DNA of 64,000 bases from contig NZ_JARCJD010000005.1 of assembly GCF_028890115.1 (NCBI RefSeq), positions 62,001-126,000 on the forward strand, written 5' to 3'. The position numbers and the translations under genes are program-made. The notes under the pieces were generated by a model. It ran no database searches. It had not been told where the DNA came from and saw only the letters and a program-made list of their open reading frames with translations. Source of the DNA: Phaeobacter sp. QD34_24 (GTDB lineage Bacteria; Pseudomonadota; Alphaproteobacteria; Rhodobacterales; Rhodobacteraceae). Positions 45,874-54,766 of the stretch are shown here, piece after piece. Numbering within the stretch: position 1 is the first letter of the stretch; each line of letters opens with the position of its first letter.

Positions 45874-45919
45874 GATCTCTCCGAGGTGTTGAAGCCTGCC
45901 AAGCTGCAGACACAACACC

Positions 45920-45945
45920 TACGGATCTGAGATGACTTTATTCCC
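45920..45945 (-). promoter_or_regulatory. Putative ECF promoter of the COG4315 / sigma operon
   Basis: On the minus strand GGGAAT (45945-45940) is followed by a 16-base spacer and CGTA (45923-45920), the general -35/-10 form of ECF promoters. It ends 47 bases before the ATG at 45873. Self-regulation by the encoded sigma factor is inferred. Confidence 0.55.
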
Positions 45946-46013
45946 GGTCACAGGAATTATTTTGAACAGGCTTCAAAATTACAGGCGACCCTGTCCCTGA
46001 CCTGCGACCCGTT

Positions 46014-46172
46014 TCAAGGTTTCGGGTGGTCATCCCATTCATCGCTCAGGATCCGGCGGGCATCGCCTTCGGGATCGTCATACTGATTTGAGCGTACCGT
46101 GTAGATGAAGGCCACAAGCGCCGCCCCGCCCAGGATCAGCGAGATCGGGATCAGGTAAGAGAGAACACTCAT
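46014..46172 (-). CDS. ccoS: cbb3 oxidase maturation protein CcoS
   Basis: A 52-aa protein with one membrane helix (LIPISLILGGAALVAFIYTV) and a short acidic tail (YDDPEGDARRILSDE), matching CcoS/FixS in size and layout. CcoS is needed for insertion of haem and copper into cbb3 oxidase. It is the last gene of ccoGHIS, 17 bases after ccoI. Confidence 0.9.
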   Translation of the reverse strand: MSVLSYLIPISLILGGAALVAFIYTVRSNQYDDPEGDARRILSDEWDDHPKP

Positions 46173-46189
46173 GCGGCGGGCCTTTCGGA

Positions 46190-48373
46190 TCAGGATTTCA
46201 GCCGCAGCGCGTTCAGCGATACGGTAATGGAAGAGCTAGACATCGCCAGTGCCGCGATCAAGGGGGTTGCCAGCCCCGCCACCGCCAGGGGCACCGCGAT
46301 TACGTTGTAAAGCGTCGCCAGGCGGAAGTTCTCGCGAATGCGGCGGATCGCCTGACCGGCAACACCGCAGGCCTCGGCAATGGGCTCCAGATCCTGCCCC
46401 AACAGAACAATGTCCGAGGCGACGCGAGCCGCATCCAGGGCCGAGGCCGGAGAGATCGACACATGCGCCGCCGCCAGGGCTGCGGTGTCGTTCAGACCGT
46501 CACCGACCATCAGCACCTTCTTGCCCTGGTCAGCCAGCATCTGAATGCGCGCAGCCTTATCCTCGGGCAGGGCTTCGGCCACCCATTTTTCAATGCCAAG
46601 ACGGTTCGCCAGGGCCTCCACCGCGCCGGTGGTGTCGCCCGAAATCAGCAGCACCTCCTTGCCCGCCGCCTGCAGCGCCCGCACGGCCTCGGCGGCACCG
46701 GGACGCAGCGCATCGGTAAAGCGGAAGCCACGCGGTTTGCTGCCCTCTCCGGTATCGAGCCAAGCCGTGGTCTGGCTGCCCTGCGCAGCCCCCACCCAGG
46801 CGGCACGCCCCAGGCGCACCCGGCGGCCCTGATACAGACCTTCGGTGCCATAGCCCGGAACCTCGCGCAGGTCTGTGACATCAGCGGGCGAAATCCCCGC
46901 CTCGCGGGCGGCACGCACCAGCGCGACCGACAAGGGGTGCGACGACGGCGTCGCCAGGGCCAGGGCGATCTCCAGATCGCTGCGGGCCATCTCATCCAGG
47001 CTGACCAGCTGTGGCGTTCCGGCAGTCAGCGTCCCGGTCTTGTCAAAGACCACGGTATCGACACCGGCCAGGCGCTCCAGCGCCGTGGAATGCTTGATCA
47101 ACATGCCCTTCTTGAACAACCGTCCCGAAGCCGCCGTGGTCACCGCCGGCACAGCCAGGCCCAGTGCACAGGGGCAGGTGATGATCAGCACCGCCGCCGC
47201 GATATTGAGCGCGGTGCGCACATCGAAGGTGTAGAGATACCAGCCCACAAAGGCGAGTGCCGACAGGATATGCACCCCCGGCGCATAAAGCTTCGCGGCG
47301 CTGTCAGCCAGCGAGGTATAACGTGAGCGGCCCGATTCCGCGATGGCCACCAGATCGGCCATACGGTGCAGCGAGGTTTCCTCTCCTACCGCTGTGGCGC
47401 GGATGGTCAGAGGGCCGGTCAGGTTCACCTCACCTGCAGACACCGCCGTACCGGGGGCTGCGAATACCGGCAGGGTCTCACCGGTCAAAAGGGAACGGTC
47501 GAGCTCGGAATGCCCCTCGGTGACCTCGCCATCCATCGGCATGCGCCCGCCGGGGCGCACCAGGATCAGATCGCCAATTGCCAGATCTGCCACCGGCACC
47601 TCATATTCCTGCCCATCCAGCAGGCGCGTGGCGCGGGGGACTTCCAACGCGGCCAGTTCCTGCGCCGCAGAGCGCGCCACCGCGCGGGTGCGGTAATCAA
47701 GGTAGCGCCCGGCCAGAAGAAAGAAGGTCAGCGTCAGCGCCGCATCGAAATAGGCGTGCTCGCCCGACAATGACGTCTCCCACAGGGAGGTCACCAGCGC
47801 CAGAACCAGCGCCAGCACGATCGGCACGTCCATGTTGAGCCGCCCGACCTTCAAGGCGCTCCAGGCGTTCTTGAAGAACGGTTGCGCGGAAAAGATGATC
47901 GCCGGGAAGGTGATCGCCGCCGAGATCCAGTGGAACATGTCCCGCGTCGCATCCGACGCCCCGGACCAGACCGAGATCGACAAGAGCATCACATTCATCG
48001 AGGCAAATCCGGCAACCGCCAGCCGCATCAACAGGTCCCGCCCCGCCTTGTCGTTATGGGTGGCCGCCAAGGCTGTCAGGTCCAGCTCATGGGCCTCATA
48101 GCCAAGGCCTTCAAGTACCGGGATCAGATCGGCGGCACGCAGATCCGGCTCGGCCTCGATCAACGCCCGTTTCAGCGTCAGGTTCACCCGCGCCGAGTGG
48201 ATTCCGGGATAGGCATTGAGCGCCCGTTCCACCGCCGAAATGCAGGCCTGACAGTGGATCGTGGGCAGGGACAGCGCCAGACGCGCCTCTGTCGGGGCCT
48301 GTTCCACAGCCTCGGATGGGGCGGCGACACAGCCCGGGCATACCGCCATCTGAGGGCGCATCTGAGCGGTCAT
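46190..48373 (-). CDS. ccoI: Copper-exporting-type P-type ATPase for cbb3 assembly
   Basis: P1B-type ATPase of 727 aa, FixI/CcoI group, which supplies copper to the oxidase. N-terminal metal-binding domain with CxxC (IHCQACISAVE, plus an earlier CPGC), membrane CPC motif (ITCPCALGLAVP), phosphorylation motif DKTGTLTAG, and MVGDGLNDTAAL. Length and order match the family. It lies 6 bases after ccoH. Confidence 0.94.
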   Translation of the reverse strand: MTAQMRPQMAVCPGCVAAPSEAVEQAPTEARLALSLPTIHCQACISAVERALNAYPGIHSARVNLTLKRALIEAEPDLRAADLIPVLEGLGYEAHELDLTALAATHNDKAGRDLLMRLAVAGFASMNVMLLSISVWSGASDATRDMFHWISAAITFPAIIFSAQPFFKNAWSALKVGRLNMDVPIVLALVLALVTSLWETSLSGEHAYFDAALTLTFFLLAGRYLDYRTRAVARSAAQELAALEVPRATRLLDGQEYEVPVADLAIGDLILVRPGGRMPMDGEVTEGHSELDRSLLTGETLPVFAAPGTAVSAGEVNLTGPLTIRATAVGEETSLHRMADLVAIAESGRSRYTSLADSAAKLYAPGVHILSALAFVGWYLYTFDVRTALNIAAAVLIITCPCALGLAVPAVTTAASGRLFKKGMLIKHSTALERLAGVDTVVFDKTGTLTAGTPQLVSLDEMARSDLEIALALATPSSHPLSVALVRAAREAGISPADVTDLREVPGYGTEGLYQGRRVRLGRAAWVGAAQGSQTTAWLDTGEGSKPRGFRFTDALRPGAAEAVRALQAAGKEVLLISGDTTGAVEALANRLGIEKWVAEALPEDKAARIQMLADQGKKVLMVGDGLNDTAALAAAHVSISPASALDAARVASDIVLLGQDLEPIAEACGVAGQAIRRIRENFRLATLYNVIAVPLAVAGLATPLIAALAMSSSSITVSLNALRLKS

Positions 48374-48379
48374 CGCCTC

Positions 48380-48853
48380 TTACCCCTTGGTTACATGCAG
48401 CAGGACCCGCTGGGTGAACTCGGTGCCGTTCTTGGCCCGCGCCACCATGCGGATATTCCAGTTACCCGCCCCCAGATCGGCAGGTGCCACATAGGCTTGC
48501 CCGTCGAACTGGAAATCGGGTTTCTGATCGTCCTTCACATGGGTTGCGCGCCCCAGGGTCGCGGTCAGCTTGGCGACCTCCACGGGCTTGCCCTCCCGGT
48601 CGGTGATCTCGAGCTTCACCACCCCCTCTTGGGCAGAGGCATAGACCGACCAGCCCAGGGCCTCTTGCGCGGCCCGGCGAATGTCGAACTCCTGGCTGGC
48701 AACATAGGAGTTCTTCACCTCCAGCCCCGGAAAGGTTTTTACCGCATTCACCGCCAGCGCGATATTGACGCTGATGATCACCGCAAAGGCGCCGACGAAG
48801 ACCATCAACGCATGGCGGCCTGTGAACTCACGCTGGGGTTTATCCGGGGCCAT
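48380..48853 (-). CDS. ccoH: cbb3 oxidase assembly protein CcoH (FixH)
   Basis: A 157-aa protein with an N-terminal membrane helix (ALMVFVGAFAVIISVNIALA) and a periplasmic beta-sandwich domain with GKPVEVAKLTATLGR and GNWNIRMVA segments, as in FixH. It is required for oxidase assembly together with CcoI. It starts 3 bases after the ccoG stop. Confidence 0.9.
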   Translation of the reverse strand: MAPDKPQREFTGRHALMVFVGAFAVIISVNIALAVNAVKTFPGLEVKNSYVASQEFDIRRAAQEALGWSVYASAQEGVVKLEITDREGKPVEVAKLTATLGRATHVKDDQKPDFQFDGQAYVAPADLGAGNWNIRMVARAKNGTEFTQRVLLHVTKG

Positions 48854-48856
48854 GGT

Positions 48857-50287
48857 TCAGTTTCCTTTCCCGTTGAAGGTGGTGTCCTTATAGGCGCGCT
48901 CGCCGTTGCCCAGGTCTTCGACCCAGATCCGGACCGGGGTGGATTCGGCTAGGGAGGACGGCGCGCCTTTCGGCGTAACGATATAGACCCGCTGCAGGAA
49001 GGCGGTATCCGCAGGCACCTCGACCGAGGCATAGGGTGTGCCTTCCAGCTGGATGCGCATTTCCGGCTCGCCCTTGATCGACAGCTGGAATTGGCGCGGC
49101 TCACCGTGTTTGTTGCGCAGACGCACATCATAGGTATTGCGGACCGACCCGTCCGACAGGGTGACAAAGGTCGGGTTGCGCACCGGCGCCACCGTCAGGT
49201 CGATGTCGGGGCGGATGAACAGCGCAAAGACCAGCGCAATGCCGACCACCGACCACAGCGCGGTATACATGATGGTGCGCGGCCGCAGGATGTGTTTCCA
49301 GACGCTGCGCGGCGGTTGCCCCGCACGTTCGCCCGCCTCGTCCGACAGGGCCATGTAATCGATCAGCCCGCGCGGCTTGCCGATCTTGGCCATCATGTCA
49401 TCGCAGGCATCGATACACAGGGCGCAGGTGATGCATTCCAGCTGCTGCCCGTCGCGGATGTCGATCCCCACGGGGCAGACGTTGACGCAGGCCATGCAAT
49501 CGATGCAATCGCCCAACTGCTCGGCCTCGGCGGATTTGCGGTGCTTGCCGCGCGGCTCTCCGCGCCATTCGCGGTAACCGACGGTCAGCGTGTCCTCATC
49601 CATCATCGCGGCCTGAATACGCGGCCAGGGGCAGGCATAGATGCAGATCTGCTCGCGCGCGAACCCGCCGAAGAAGAAGGTGGTCAGCGTCAGCACCAGC
49701 ATGGTGGTATAGGCGATCGGATGGGCGTTCAGCGTCACCAGGTCAACCAGCAGAGTCGGCGCATCGGCAAAGTAGAAAATCCAGGCACCGCCCGTGGCCA
49801 GACCGATCAGGAACCAGGAGACCCATTTGGTGACCCGCAGCCGGGCCTTGCGGAAATCCATCTTCTTCTGGCGATGCAGGCGCAGGCGCGCGTTGCGGTC
49901 GCCTTCGATCCAGCGCTCGACCAGGATGAACAGGTCGGTCCAGACCGTCTGCGGACAGGCATAGCCGCACCAGACCCGGCCCAGAGCCGAGGTAAACAGA
50001 AACAGCCCAAGGCCGGCCATGATCAGAAGGCCAGCCACAAAATAGAATTCATGAGGCCAGATCTCGATCCAGAAGAAGTAGAACCGACGGTTGGCCAGAT
50101 CCAGCAGGACCGCCTGATCCGGCAGCGATGGCCCCCGGTCCCAGCGGATCCAGGGCGTCAGGTAATAGATGCCGAGCATCACGGCCATCAGATACCATTT
50201 GAGATTTCGGAAAAAACCGGAGACGCGCCTTGGAAAAATCGGCTCCCTGGCGGCGTAAAGGCTTGGGGCGGGATCGGAATCGCTCAC
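48857..50287 (-). CDS. ccoG: cbb3 oxidase accessory Fe-S protein CcoG (FixG/RdxA)
   Basis: A 476-aa membrane protein with about five helices and two cysteine clusters of ferredoxin type, CIDCMACVNVCPVGI and CITCALCIDACDDM, near the middle, and an Ig-like periplasmic C-terminal part. FixG/RdxA proteins reduce copper for the oxidase. First gene of ccoGHIS, with an FNR box 63 bases upstream. Confidence 0.93.
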   Translation of the reverse strand: MSDSDPAPSLYAAREPIFPRRVSGFFRNLKWYLMAVMLGIYYLTPWIRWDRGPSLPDQAVLLDLANRRFYFFWIEIWPHEFYFVAGLLIMAGLGLFLFTSALGRVWCGYACPQTVWTDLFILVERWIEGDRNARLRLHRQKKMDFRKARLRVTKWVSWFLIGLATGGAWIFYFADAPTLLVDLVTLNAHPIAYTTMLVLTLTTFFFGGFAREQICIYACPWPRIQAAMMDEDTLTVGYREWRGEPRGKHRKSAEAEQLGDCIDCMACVNVCPVGIDIRDGQQLECITCALCIDACDDMMAKIGKPRGLIDYMALSDEAGERAGQPPRSVWKHILRPRTIMYTALWSVVGIALVFALFIRPDIDLTVAPVRNPTFVTLSDGSVRNTYDVRLRNKHGEPRQFQLSIKGEPEMRIQLEGTPYASVEVPADTAFLQRVYIVTPKGAPSSLAESTPVRIWVEDLGNGERAYKDTTFNGKGN

Positions 50288-50350
50288 GGACTCACTCCAC
50301 TAACTTGGATCTTATCCTTGGGGTTCTCACAGAAGCAGCATGCCACAGCC

Positions 50351-50364
50351 TTGACGTGGATCAA
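50351..50364 (-). promoter_or_regulatory. FNR box upstream of ccoG
   Basis: TTGACGTGGATCAA matches TTGAY-N4-RTCAA. Its centre is 70 bases upstream of the ccoG start; a class II promoter at -41.5 would start transcription near 50316, leaving a 29-base leader. FnrL is encoded in this window. Confidence 0.82.
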
Positions 50365-50459
50365 AAAGCGTATCGAGCAAATATCTTTTGAATGCGCAAT
50401 TTCCCTTGTTTTGCAGACCTAACCCAACGGAAGTCCCCCGTTCACACATCTGTGAAAAC

Positions 50460-51350
50460 TCAAAGCCCGCCGCCCTCGGGCAGCTGACGATGCCGTCTGA
50501 GCCAGGAAATGAACTTGCGCGCCTGCGGACGCAGGACGCCTGGCACGGTCGCAATATGATAGCCGCGCGAATCCTCTTCGGTGAACAGAGCTTCCAGCCG
50601 CCCGGCGCGCAGGTCTTCCGCGACGAAGGCCTGCACGCTGACCGCAATGCCCTGCCCGTCGCGCACCGCCTCCATCAACAGGTTTCCAGGCAGGCGGATC
50701 CGGGATCCGCGCAGAGCGTCGTCCACGCCGCGCGAGGTCAGCCATTTGGTGGCTTCCGTGGTGCCAAGCTCCTCCAGCCAGGGAAAATCCAGCAGATCCT
50801 GAGGCGATGAAACCCGCTGCCCTTCCAGCAGATGCGGAGCCGCAACCACGGTCATGGGCGACTGCAGCAGGGGCTCGGTCTCAAGCCCGGCCCACTGCCC
50901 TGCCCCGTATCGCACCGCGATATCGATCCCGCCCGGTGTCAGTTCGACCAGCTCACCCACCGGATCCAGAACCAGATCCACATCCGGATGCAGGGCGCGG
51001 AACTCGGCCAGGCGCGGCATCAGCCATTGCGCCGCAAACATCGGCGTGCAGGTGATATGAAGCGGCCGCGCCGCGCCAGAGGTGGTGAGATCCTGAACCG
51101 CGGTCTGGATCGTGCTGAAGCCCAGCTGCAGCCCGCGAGCCAGATGGGCCCCGTCCTGCGTCAAGCTGAGGCCACGCCCATTGCGTTCCAGAAGCGCCAC
51201 GCCCATGTGGCGTTCGAGCGCGCGCAACTGCTGGCTAATGGCAGCATGGCTAACATTGAGCGCCGCCCCCGCCTTCACCACATTTCCGGTTTCGGCAAAG
51301 GCTGAAAAGGCCCTGAGCGCGGCCAATGGTGGCAGAGAGATCCACTCCAT
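50460..51350 (-). CDS. LysR-family regulator, GcvA/AmpR-like
   Basis: Regulator of 296 aa from ATG 51350. N-terminal helix-turn-helix: LRAFSAFAETGNVVKAGAAL then NVSHAAISQQLRALE. The substrate-binding domain follows (PTYPE-like CTPMFAAQWLMPRLAEF, DIAVRYGAGQW), typical of the GcvA/AmpR branch. The gene lies between ccoG and a small divergent gene, with a perfect LysR dyad just upstream. Its target cannot be named. Confidence 0.88.
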   Translation of the reverse strand: MEWISLPPLAALRAFSAFAETGNVVKAGAALNVSHAAISQQLRALERHMGVALLERNGRGLSLTQDGAHLARGLQLGFSTIQTAVQDLTTSGAARPLHITCTPMFAAQWLMPRLAEFRALHPDVDLVLDPVGELVELTPGGIDIAVRYGAGQWAGLETEPLLQSPMTVVAAPHLLEGQRVSSPQDLLDFPWLEELGTTEATKWLTSRGVDDALRGSRIRLPGNLLMEAVRDGQGIAVSVQAFVAEDLRAGRLEALFTEEDSRGYHIATVPGVLRPQARKFISWLRRHRQLPEGGGL

Positions 51351-51351
51351 T

Positions 51352-51368
51352 TGTAATCTCACCTTACA
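51352..51368. promoter_or_regulatory. LysR box TGTAA-N7-TTACA
   Basis: A perfect dyad of 5-bp arms (51352-51356 and 51364-51368) starts two bases upstream of the LysR start codon and precedes the divergent small gene. It fits the T-N11-A pattern of LysR sites and suggests autoregulation plus control of the small gene. Confidence 0.7.
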
Positions 51369-51447
51369 TAATGGCTTTTTTCCTGACTCGCATGAATCCC
51401 GGTTTGGCGCAACATGGACGCCAGTACCAAACCCAGGAGACATCGCC

Positions 51448-51642
51448 ATGCTGACCGATATCTACGCCCGCGCCATGATCACTGCGACCCGCCAAAACAC
51501 CATCTGCCTGCGGGAGATGCCTGCGGCGGCACGCCCGCTGCCGGTGCCAAAGACAGGCCTGGGCAGGCTGAAAGCCCGGCTCAAACGCCTGAGCCGCCGC
51601 CCTGCCGGGCAGATCCGCTGCATCGATCCGCAAAACATTTGA
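51448..51642 (+). CDS. Small Arg-rich protein divergent from LysR
   Basis: A 64-aa protein starting at ATG 51448, 8 bases after AGGAGA. Its C-terminal half is basic (RLKARLKRLSRRPAGQ), with no membrane segment or recognised family. Position opposite the LysR gene with a shared LysR box suggests it is the regulated target. Its TGA overlaps a TTG that opens a second short frame. Confidence 0.55.
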   Translation: MLTDIYARAMITATRQNTICLREMPAAARPLPVPKTGLGRLKARLKRLSRRPAGQIRCIDPQNI

Positions 51643-51975
51643 AAAAAGAAGCGTCGGCTTTTCAGGAAACGCGCGAACAGATCGAAAAGCCGACGCTTGA
51701 ACCCGTCTTGCCAGCACGTCGGCGCGAACGGGATGAAAAAGACCCGGCAGAAGAGCAGGAACGAGGTGTTTCAGAGGCCTGCCGGATCTATCTCTGTGTT
51801 GAGATCATATAAGCACAGGCTGCCGCAGATGGATTTGACACGGATCAAATCGGCACGAAAAATGCGCGCCTTCGACCATGGGTTTGCGTGATTTTCATGC
51901 GATCCGCCGCCCCTGCCACCGGGGCTGTGCCCCCGATTTCTTGTCCGCTGAGCCATGCGGTGATATCGCCAAGAC
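51643..51975. other. Region upstream of the EamA exporter: inverted repeat, FNR box, possible short ORF
   Basis: A 15-bp perfect inverted repeat (AAGCGTCGGCTTTTC 51649-51663; GAAAAGCCGACGCTT 51684-51698, 20-base loop) sits just after the small gene. A 57-codon open frame from TTG 51639 to 51812 overlaps the previous stop and encodes a very charged peptide; it is weakly supported. An FNR box follows at 51835-51848. No well-supported gene is present. Confidence 0.5.
51835..51848 (+). promoter_or_regulatory. FNR box upstream of the EamA exporter
   Basis: TTGACACGGATCAA matches the FNR consensus as well as the ccoG site does. It is centred 134 bases upstream of the EamA start at 51976. Regulation of that exporter by oxygen is inferred. 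Confidence 0.7.
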
Positions 51976-52887
51976 ATGGGCTCCCCGTTTTCCGATCATC
52001 GTGCCGGGACACCTCCGGTTTTTCTTGCCGGACTCGGCGTGTTCTTTGCCTCCTTTTGCTTTGGCCTGCTGCCCTATTTCGCGCGCAGCCTCAGCGATCA
52101 GGGCATGCCCTCCCATGTCATCGCCTTTCACCGATTCACGCTTGCGGCCCTGATCCTGTCCCCGCTGCTGATCGCGCAACGGGCGAAGATGCGGGCAATC
52201 CTGTGGGGGATGGGGGCTGGCGCCGCGATGGGTCTGGGCTGGATCGGATATGTCACCGCCCTGCGCAGCGCGCCGGTATCGGTGGTCGGGGTGCTATATA
52301 TGACCTACCCGGTGTTCACCCTGCTCATTGCCTGGCTGCTGTTTCGCGATCGCCCCTCCTTGCGGGCGGTGGGTGCTGCTGCCCTGATCGTTGCGGCGGC
52401 GGTCTTGGCCAGCCGCCCCGGCGCAGTTCCCGTTGCGGTGATACCGCTCCTGATCCTGTCCCTTGCCGCACCTTTGGGGTTTGGTCTGGGCATCACGGTT
52501 CTGGTCTATCGCCTGACCGCCCTGCCTCCGCTGGCACGAATCGCGGCGGTGTCCCTTGGATCCGTTCTCGGGCTGCTGCCCTTGGTTCTCGGCACCGAGA
52601 GCGCCCGACTGTTCCCACAGGACGGGGCTGGCTGGATGCTGTTGCTAGGCATTGCCATTGGAACCGCCCTGGTGCCGCAACTGATCTATGCAACCTGCGC
52701 TCCACTCGTTGGCGCTGCCCGCACTGCGGTGATCGGCAGCATTGAGCTGCCCACCATGTTCGCGGTCGGTGTCCTTGCCTTCGAGGAACGGATCACTCTG
52801 CCGCAAGGCGTCGCTTGTGCGCTGATCCTCACGGCCATCCTTCTGAGCAACAAAGGTGCCGTAGCCCCCGTTAGCTGCCCCAAATAG
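51976..52887 (+). CDS. EamA/DMT-family transporter
   Basis: A 303-aa membrane protein of about ten helices in two EamA repeats (FFASFCFGLLPYFARSL in the first; LGFGLGITVLVYRLTALPP opening the second). VVGVLYMTYPVFTLLIAWLL is a typical family stretch. Function is likely export of a metabolite such as an amino acid. It lies between ccoP and the LysR block, splitting the two cco operons, with an FNR box upstream. Confidence 0.88.
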   Translation: MGSPFSDHRAGTPPVFLAGLGVFFASFCFGLLPYFARSLSDQGMPSHVIAFHRFTLAALILSPLLIAQRAKMRAILWGMGAGAAMGLGWIGYVTALRSAPVSVVGVLYMTYPVFTLLIAWLLFRDRPSLRAVGAAALIVAAAVLASRPGAVPVAVIPLLILSLAAPLGFGLGITVLVYRLTALPPLARIAAVSLGSVLGLLPLVLGTESARLFPQDGAGWMLLLGIAIGTALVPQLIYATCAPLVGAARTAVIGSIELPTMFAVGVLAFEERITLPQGVACALILTAILLSNKGAVAPVSCPK

Positions 52888-52890
52888 AAA

Positions 52891-52915
52891 GAGGGCCGCC
52901 CAGCGGGCAGCCCTC
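52891..52915. terminator. Bidirectional hairpin between EamA and ccoP
   Basis: GAGGGC-c-GCCC pairs with GGGC-a-GCCCTC around a 3-base loop (52891-52915), a strong stem 3 bases after the EamA stop and 30 bases beyond the ccoP stop. The convergent position favours a shared terminator, although the T-run is poor. Confidence 0.6.
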
Positions 52916-52945
52916 ATTGGCAATCATAAAGTGGCCAGAGGTGAT

Positions 52946-53815
52946 TTACTCACCGCCACCCAGCTGGTGCACATAGGCGGAGACGGCGCGGATTTCCGCT
53001 TCGCTCAACCGGGTGTTCCAGGCAGGCATCACGCCATAGCGCGAATTGGTGACCGTCTCGGTCAGTGCTGCGTAGTCACCACCATAGAGCCAGATCGCAT
53101 CGGCCAGGTTCGGAGCGCCCTGGGCGCGATCACCCGTGCCGTCTTCCATGTGGCAGGAGGAGCAGTTGTCCTCGAACAACACGGCACCGGCTTCGACCTT
53201 GGAGGCATCCTGCGCCTCACCCGAGAGCGACATGACGAAGTTCACGACCTGGTCGATCTCTTCGGCTTCCAGCAGCTCGTCCCGGCCAAAGGCAGGCATC
53301 TCGGAGTAGCGCGCTTCGTCGCTGTCCTCGTTGCGGATACCATGGGCGACGGTTGCGTGGATGTCCTCCACCGAACCACCCCAAAGCCAGTCATCGTCCA
53401 AGAGGTTGGGATATCCCTTGGCACCCGCCGCACCCGAACCGTGACACTGGGCGCACCAGGTCTTGAACACGGCGGAGCCCGCCGACACGGCATAGGAGTT
53501 CAGGTCCGCATCTGCCGAAATCTCGGTCAGCTCGGTCTCGACCAGCTTGGCGTTGACCGGGGCGTTTGCCTCGTCAACGGCTGCGATTTCCGCCGCGACA
53601 TCGGCGCGGGTCGACCAGCCCAGAACCCCGGCGGTGGCCGAGTTGATCATCGGCCAGGCCGGATAGGCGATGGTATAGCCGATGCCCCAGATGATGGTCA
53701 GGTAGAAGGTCCAGAGCCACCAGCGCGGCATCGGGTTGTCGAATTCCTCGATCCCGTCCCACTCGTGGCCGGTGGTGTTCGGATCGCTGTCGAACTTCTG
53801 CGATTTCTTACTCAT
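52946..53815 (-). CDS. ccoP: cbb3 oxidase subunit III (dihaem cytochrome c)
   Basis: Membrane-anchored dihaem cytochrome of 289 aa. One helix near residues 33-55 ([18 protein letters not shown]), then two haem sites: CAQCH at 121-125 and CSSCH at 218-222, each with a later Met ligand candidate ([17 protein letters not shown]). It passes electrons from the periplasm to CcoO/CcoN. Its start overlaps the ccoQ stop. Confidence 0.95.
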   Translation of the reverse strand: MSKKSQKFDSDPNTTGHEWDGIEEFDNPMPRWWLWTFYLTIIWGIGYTIAYPAWPMINSATAGVLGWSTRADVAAEIAAVDEANAPVNAKLVETELTEISADADLNSYAVSAGSAVFKTWCAQCHGSGAAGAKGYPNLLDDDWLWGGSVEDIHATVAHGIRNEDSDEARYSEMPAFGRDELLEAEEIDQVVNFVMSLSGEAQDASKVEAGAVLFEDNCSSCHMEDGTGDRAQGAPNLADAIWLYGGDYAALTETVTNSRYGVMPAWNTRLSEAEIRAVSAYVHQLGGGE

Positions 53816-54009
53816 GTCCGCGCCTCCTTGGCTTGACCCTGTGCAGGGGCGGGTTTGTCATCGTGACGGAAAGGGATATCGGCCGTGTCGCGGTAGACCC
53901 GGCTGCTGCCCGGGCGAAACACCCAGACAACAACCCCAATGAAGAAGGCGAACAGCATCAGCAGCATCCAGCTGTCTGCGAACTGCCGCAGGAAAGTATA
54001 TTCTTCCAT
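53812..54009 (-). CDS. ccoQ: cbb3 oxidase subunit IV
   Basis: A 65-aa single-span membrane protein ([19 protein letters not shown]) with a charged cytoplasmic tail, matching CcoQ in size and place between ccoO and ccoP. It stabilises the oxidase and, in Rhodobacter, takes part in redox signalling. It starts 14 bases after ccoO and overlaps ccoP (ATGA). Confidence 0.93.
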   Translation of the reverse strand: MEEYTFLRQFADSWMLLMLFAFFIGVVVWVFRPGSSRVYRDTADIPFRHDDKPAPAQGQAKEART

Positions 54010-54023
54010 ATCCTCCTCCGACC

Positions 54024-54752
54024 TTAGCGGCTTGCATCCGGGGTGAAGGTCGAGAAGTCGACCAAGGTCCCCAGCATCTGCAGGTAGGCGATCAGGGCAT
54101 CCGCTTCGGAAACACCCGGCTGACCATCAAAGTTGCGCACGTTGATGTCCTCGCCGTAGCGCTCCAGCAGACCGTCGTAATCGCTGTCAGGATCCGCCTG
54201 TGCGGCAAAGTCTGCCTGGGCCGCTTCGACCATCTCGTCGGTGTAGGGCACACCCAGAATGGCGTTGGTGGCCATGATATCGCCGATGTATTTGCCATCC
54301 AGCATGGTCCGCTCGAGGAAGCCATATTTGGGCATCACCGATTCCGGCACCACCGACTGCGGGTCACGCAGGTGATCCACGTGCCACTCGTCCGAGTAGC
54401 GGCCACCCACACGGGCCAGATCCGGCCCGGTGCGTTTGGACCCCCACTGGAACGGGTGGTCATACATGGACTCTGCCGCCAGCGAGTAGTGACCATAGCG
54501 TTCGACCTCGTCCCGCATGGGGCGGATCATCTGGCTGTGGCACACATAGCAGCCTTCACGGATGTAGATCTCGCGTCCGGCCATCTCCAGCGGGGTGTAG
54601 GGGCGCATGCCCTCCACCTCTTCGATGGTGTTTTCCAGCCAGAACAGCGGTGCGATCTGCACCAGACCACCGATGGTCACAACCAGGAAACTACACACCA
54701 GAAGGAGGGTCGCGTTGGTCTCGAGGATCTTATGTTTGTCGAGAATTGCCAT
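54024..54752 (-). CDS. ccoO: cbb3 oxidase subunit II (monohaem cytochrome c)
   Basis: Membrane-anchored monohaem cytochrome of 242 aa. An N-terminal helix ([20 protein letters not shown]) precedes the haem site at residues 68-72 ([14 protein letters not shown]). [14 protein letters not shown] and VMPKYGFLE are family segments. It takes electrons from CcoP to the catalytic subunit. It follows ccoN after 14 bases. Confidence 0.95.
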   Translation of the reverse strand: MAILDKHKILETNATLLLVCSFLVVTIGGLVQIAPLFWLENTIEEVEGMRPYTPLEMAGREIYIREGCYVCHSQMIRPMRDEVERYGHYSLAAESMYDHPFQWGSKRTGPDLARVGGRYSDEWHVDHLRDPQSVVPESVMPKYGFLERTMLDGKYIGDIMATNAILGVPYTDEMVEAAQADFAAQADPDSDYDGLLERYGEDINVRNFDGQPGVSEADALIAYLQMLGTLVDFSTFTPDASR

Positions 54753-54766
54753 TTGTCCGGCCCTCC

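Noticed and set aside
49091-50422. Plus-strand frame of 443 codons opposite ccoG
   Set aside because: Antisense shadow of ccoG, with no domain and no ribosome site.
51732-51891. Short plus-strand frame across the FNR box
   Set aside because: It would translate through the regulatory site, lacks a ribosome site, and its content looks random.
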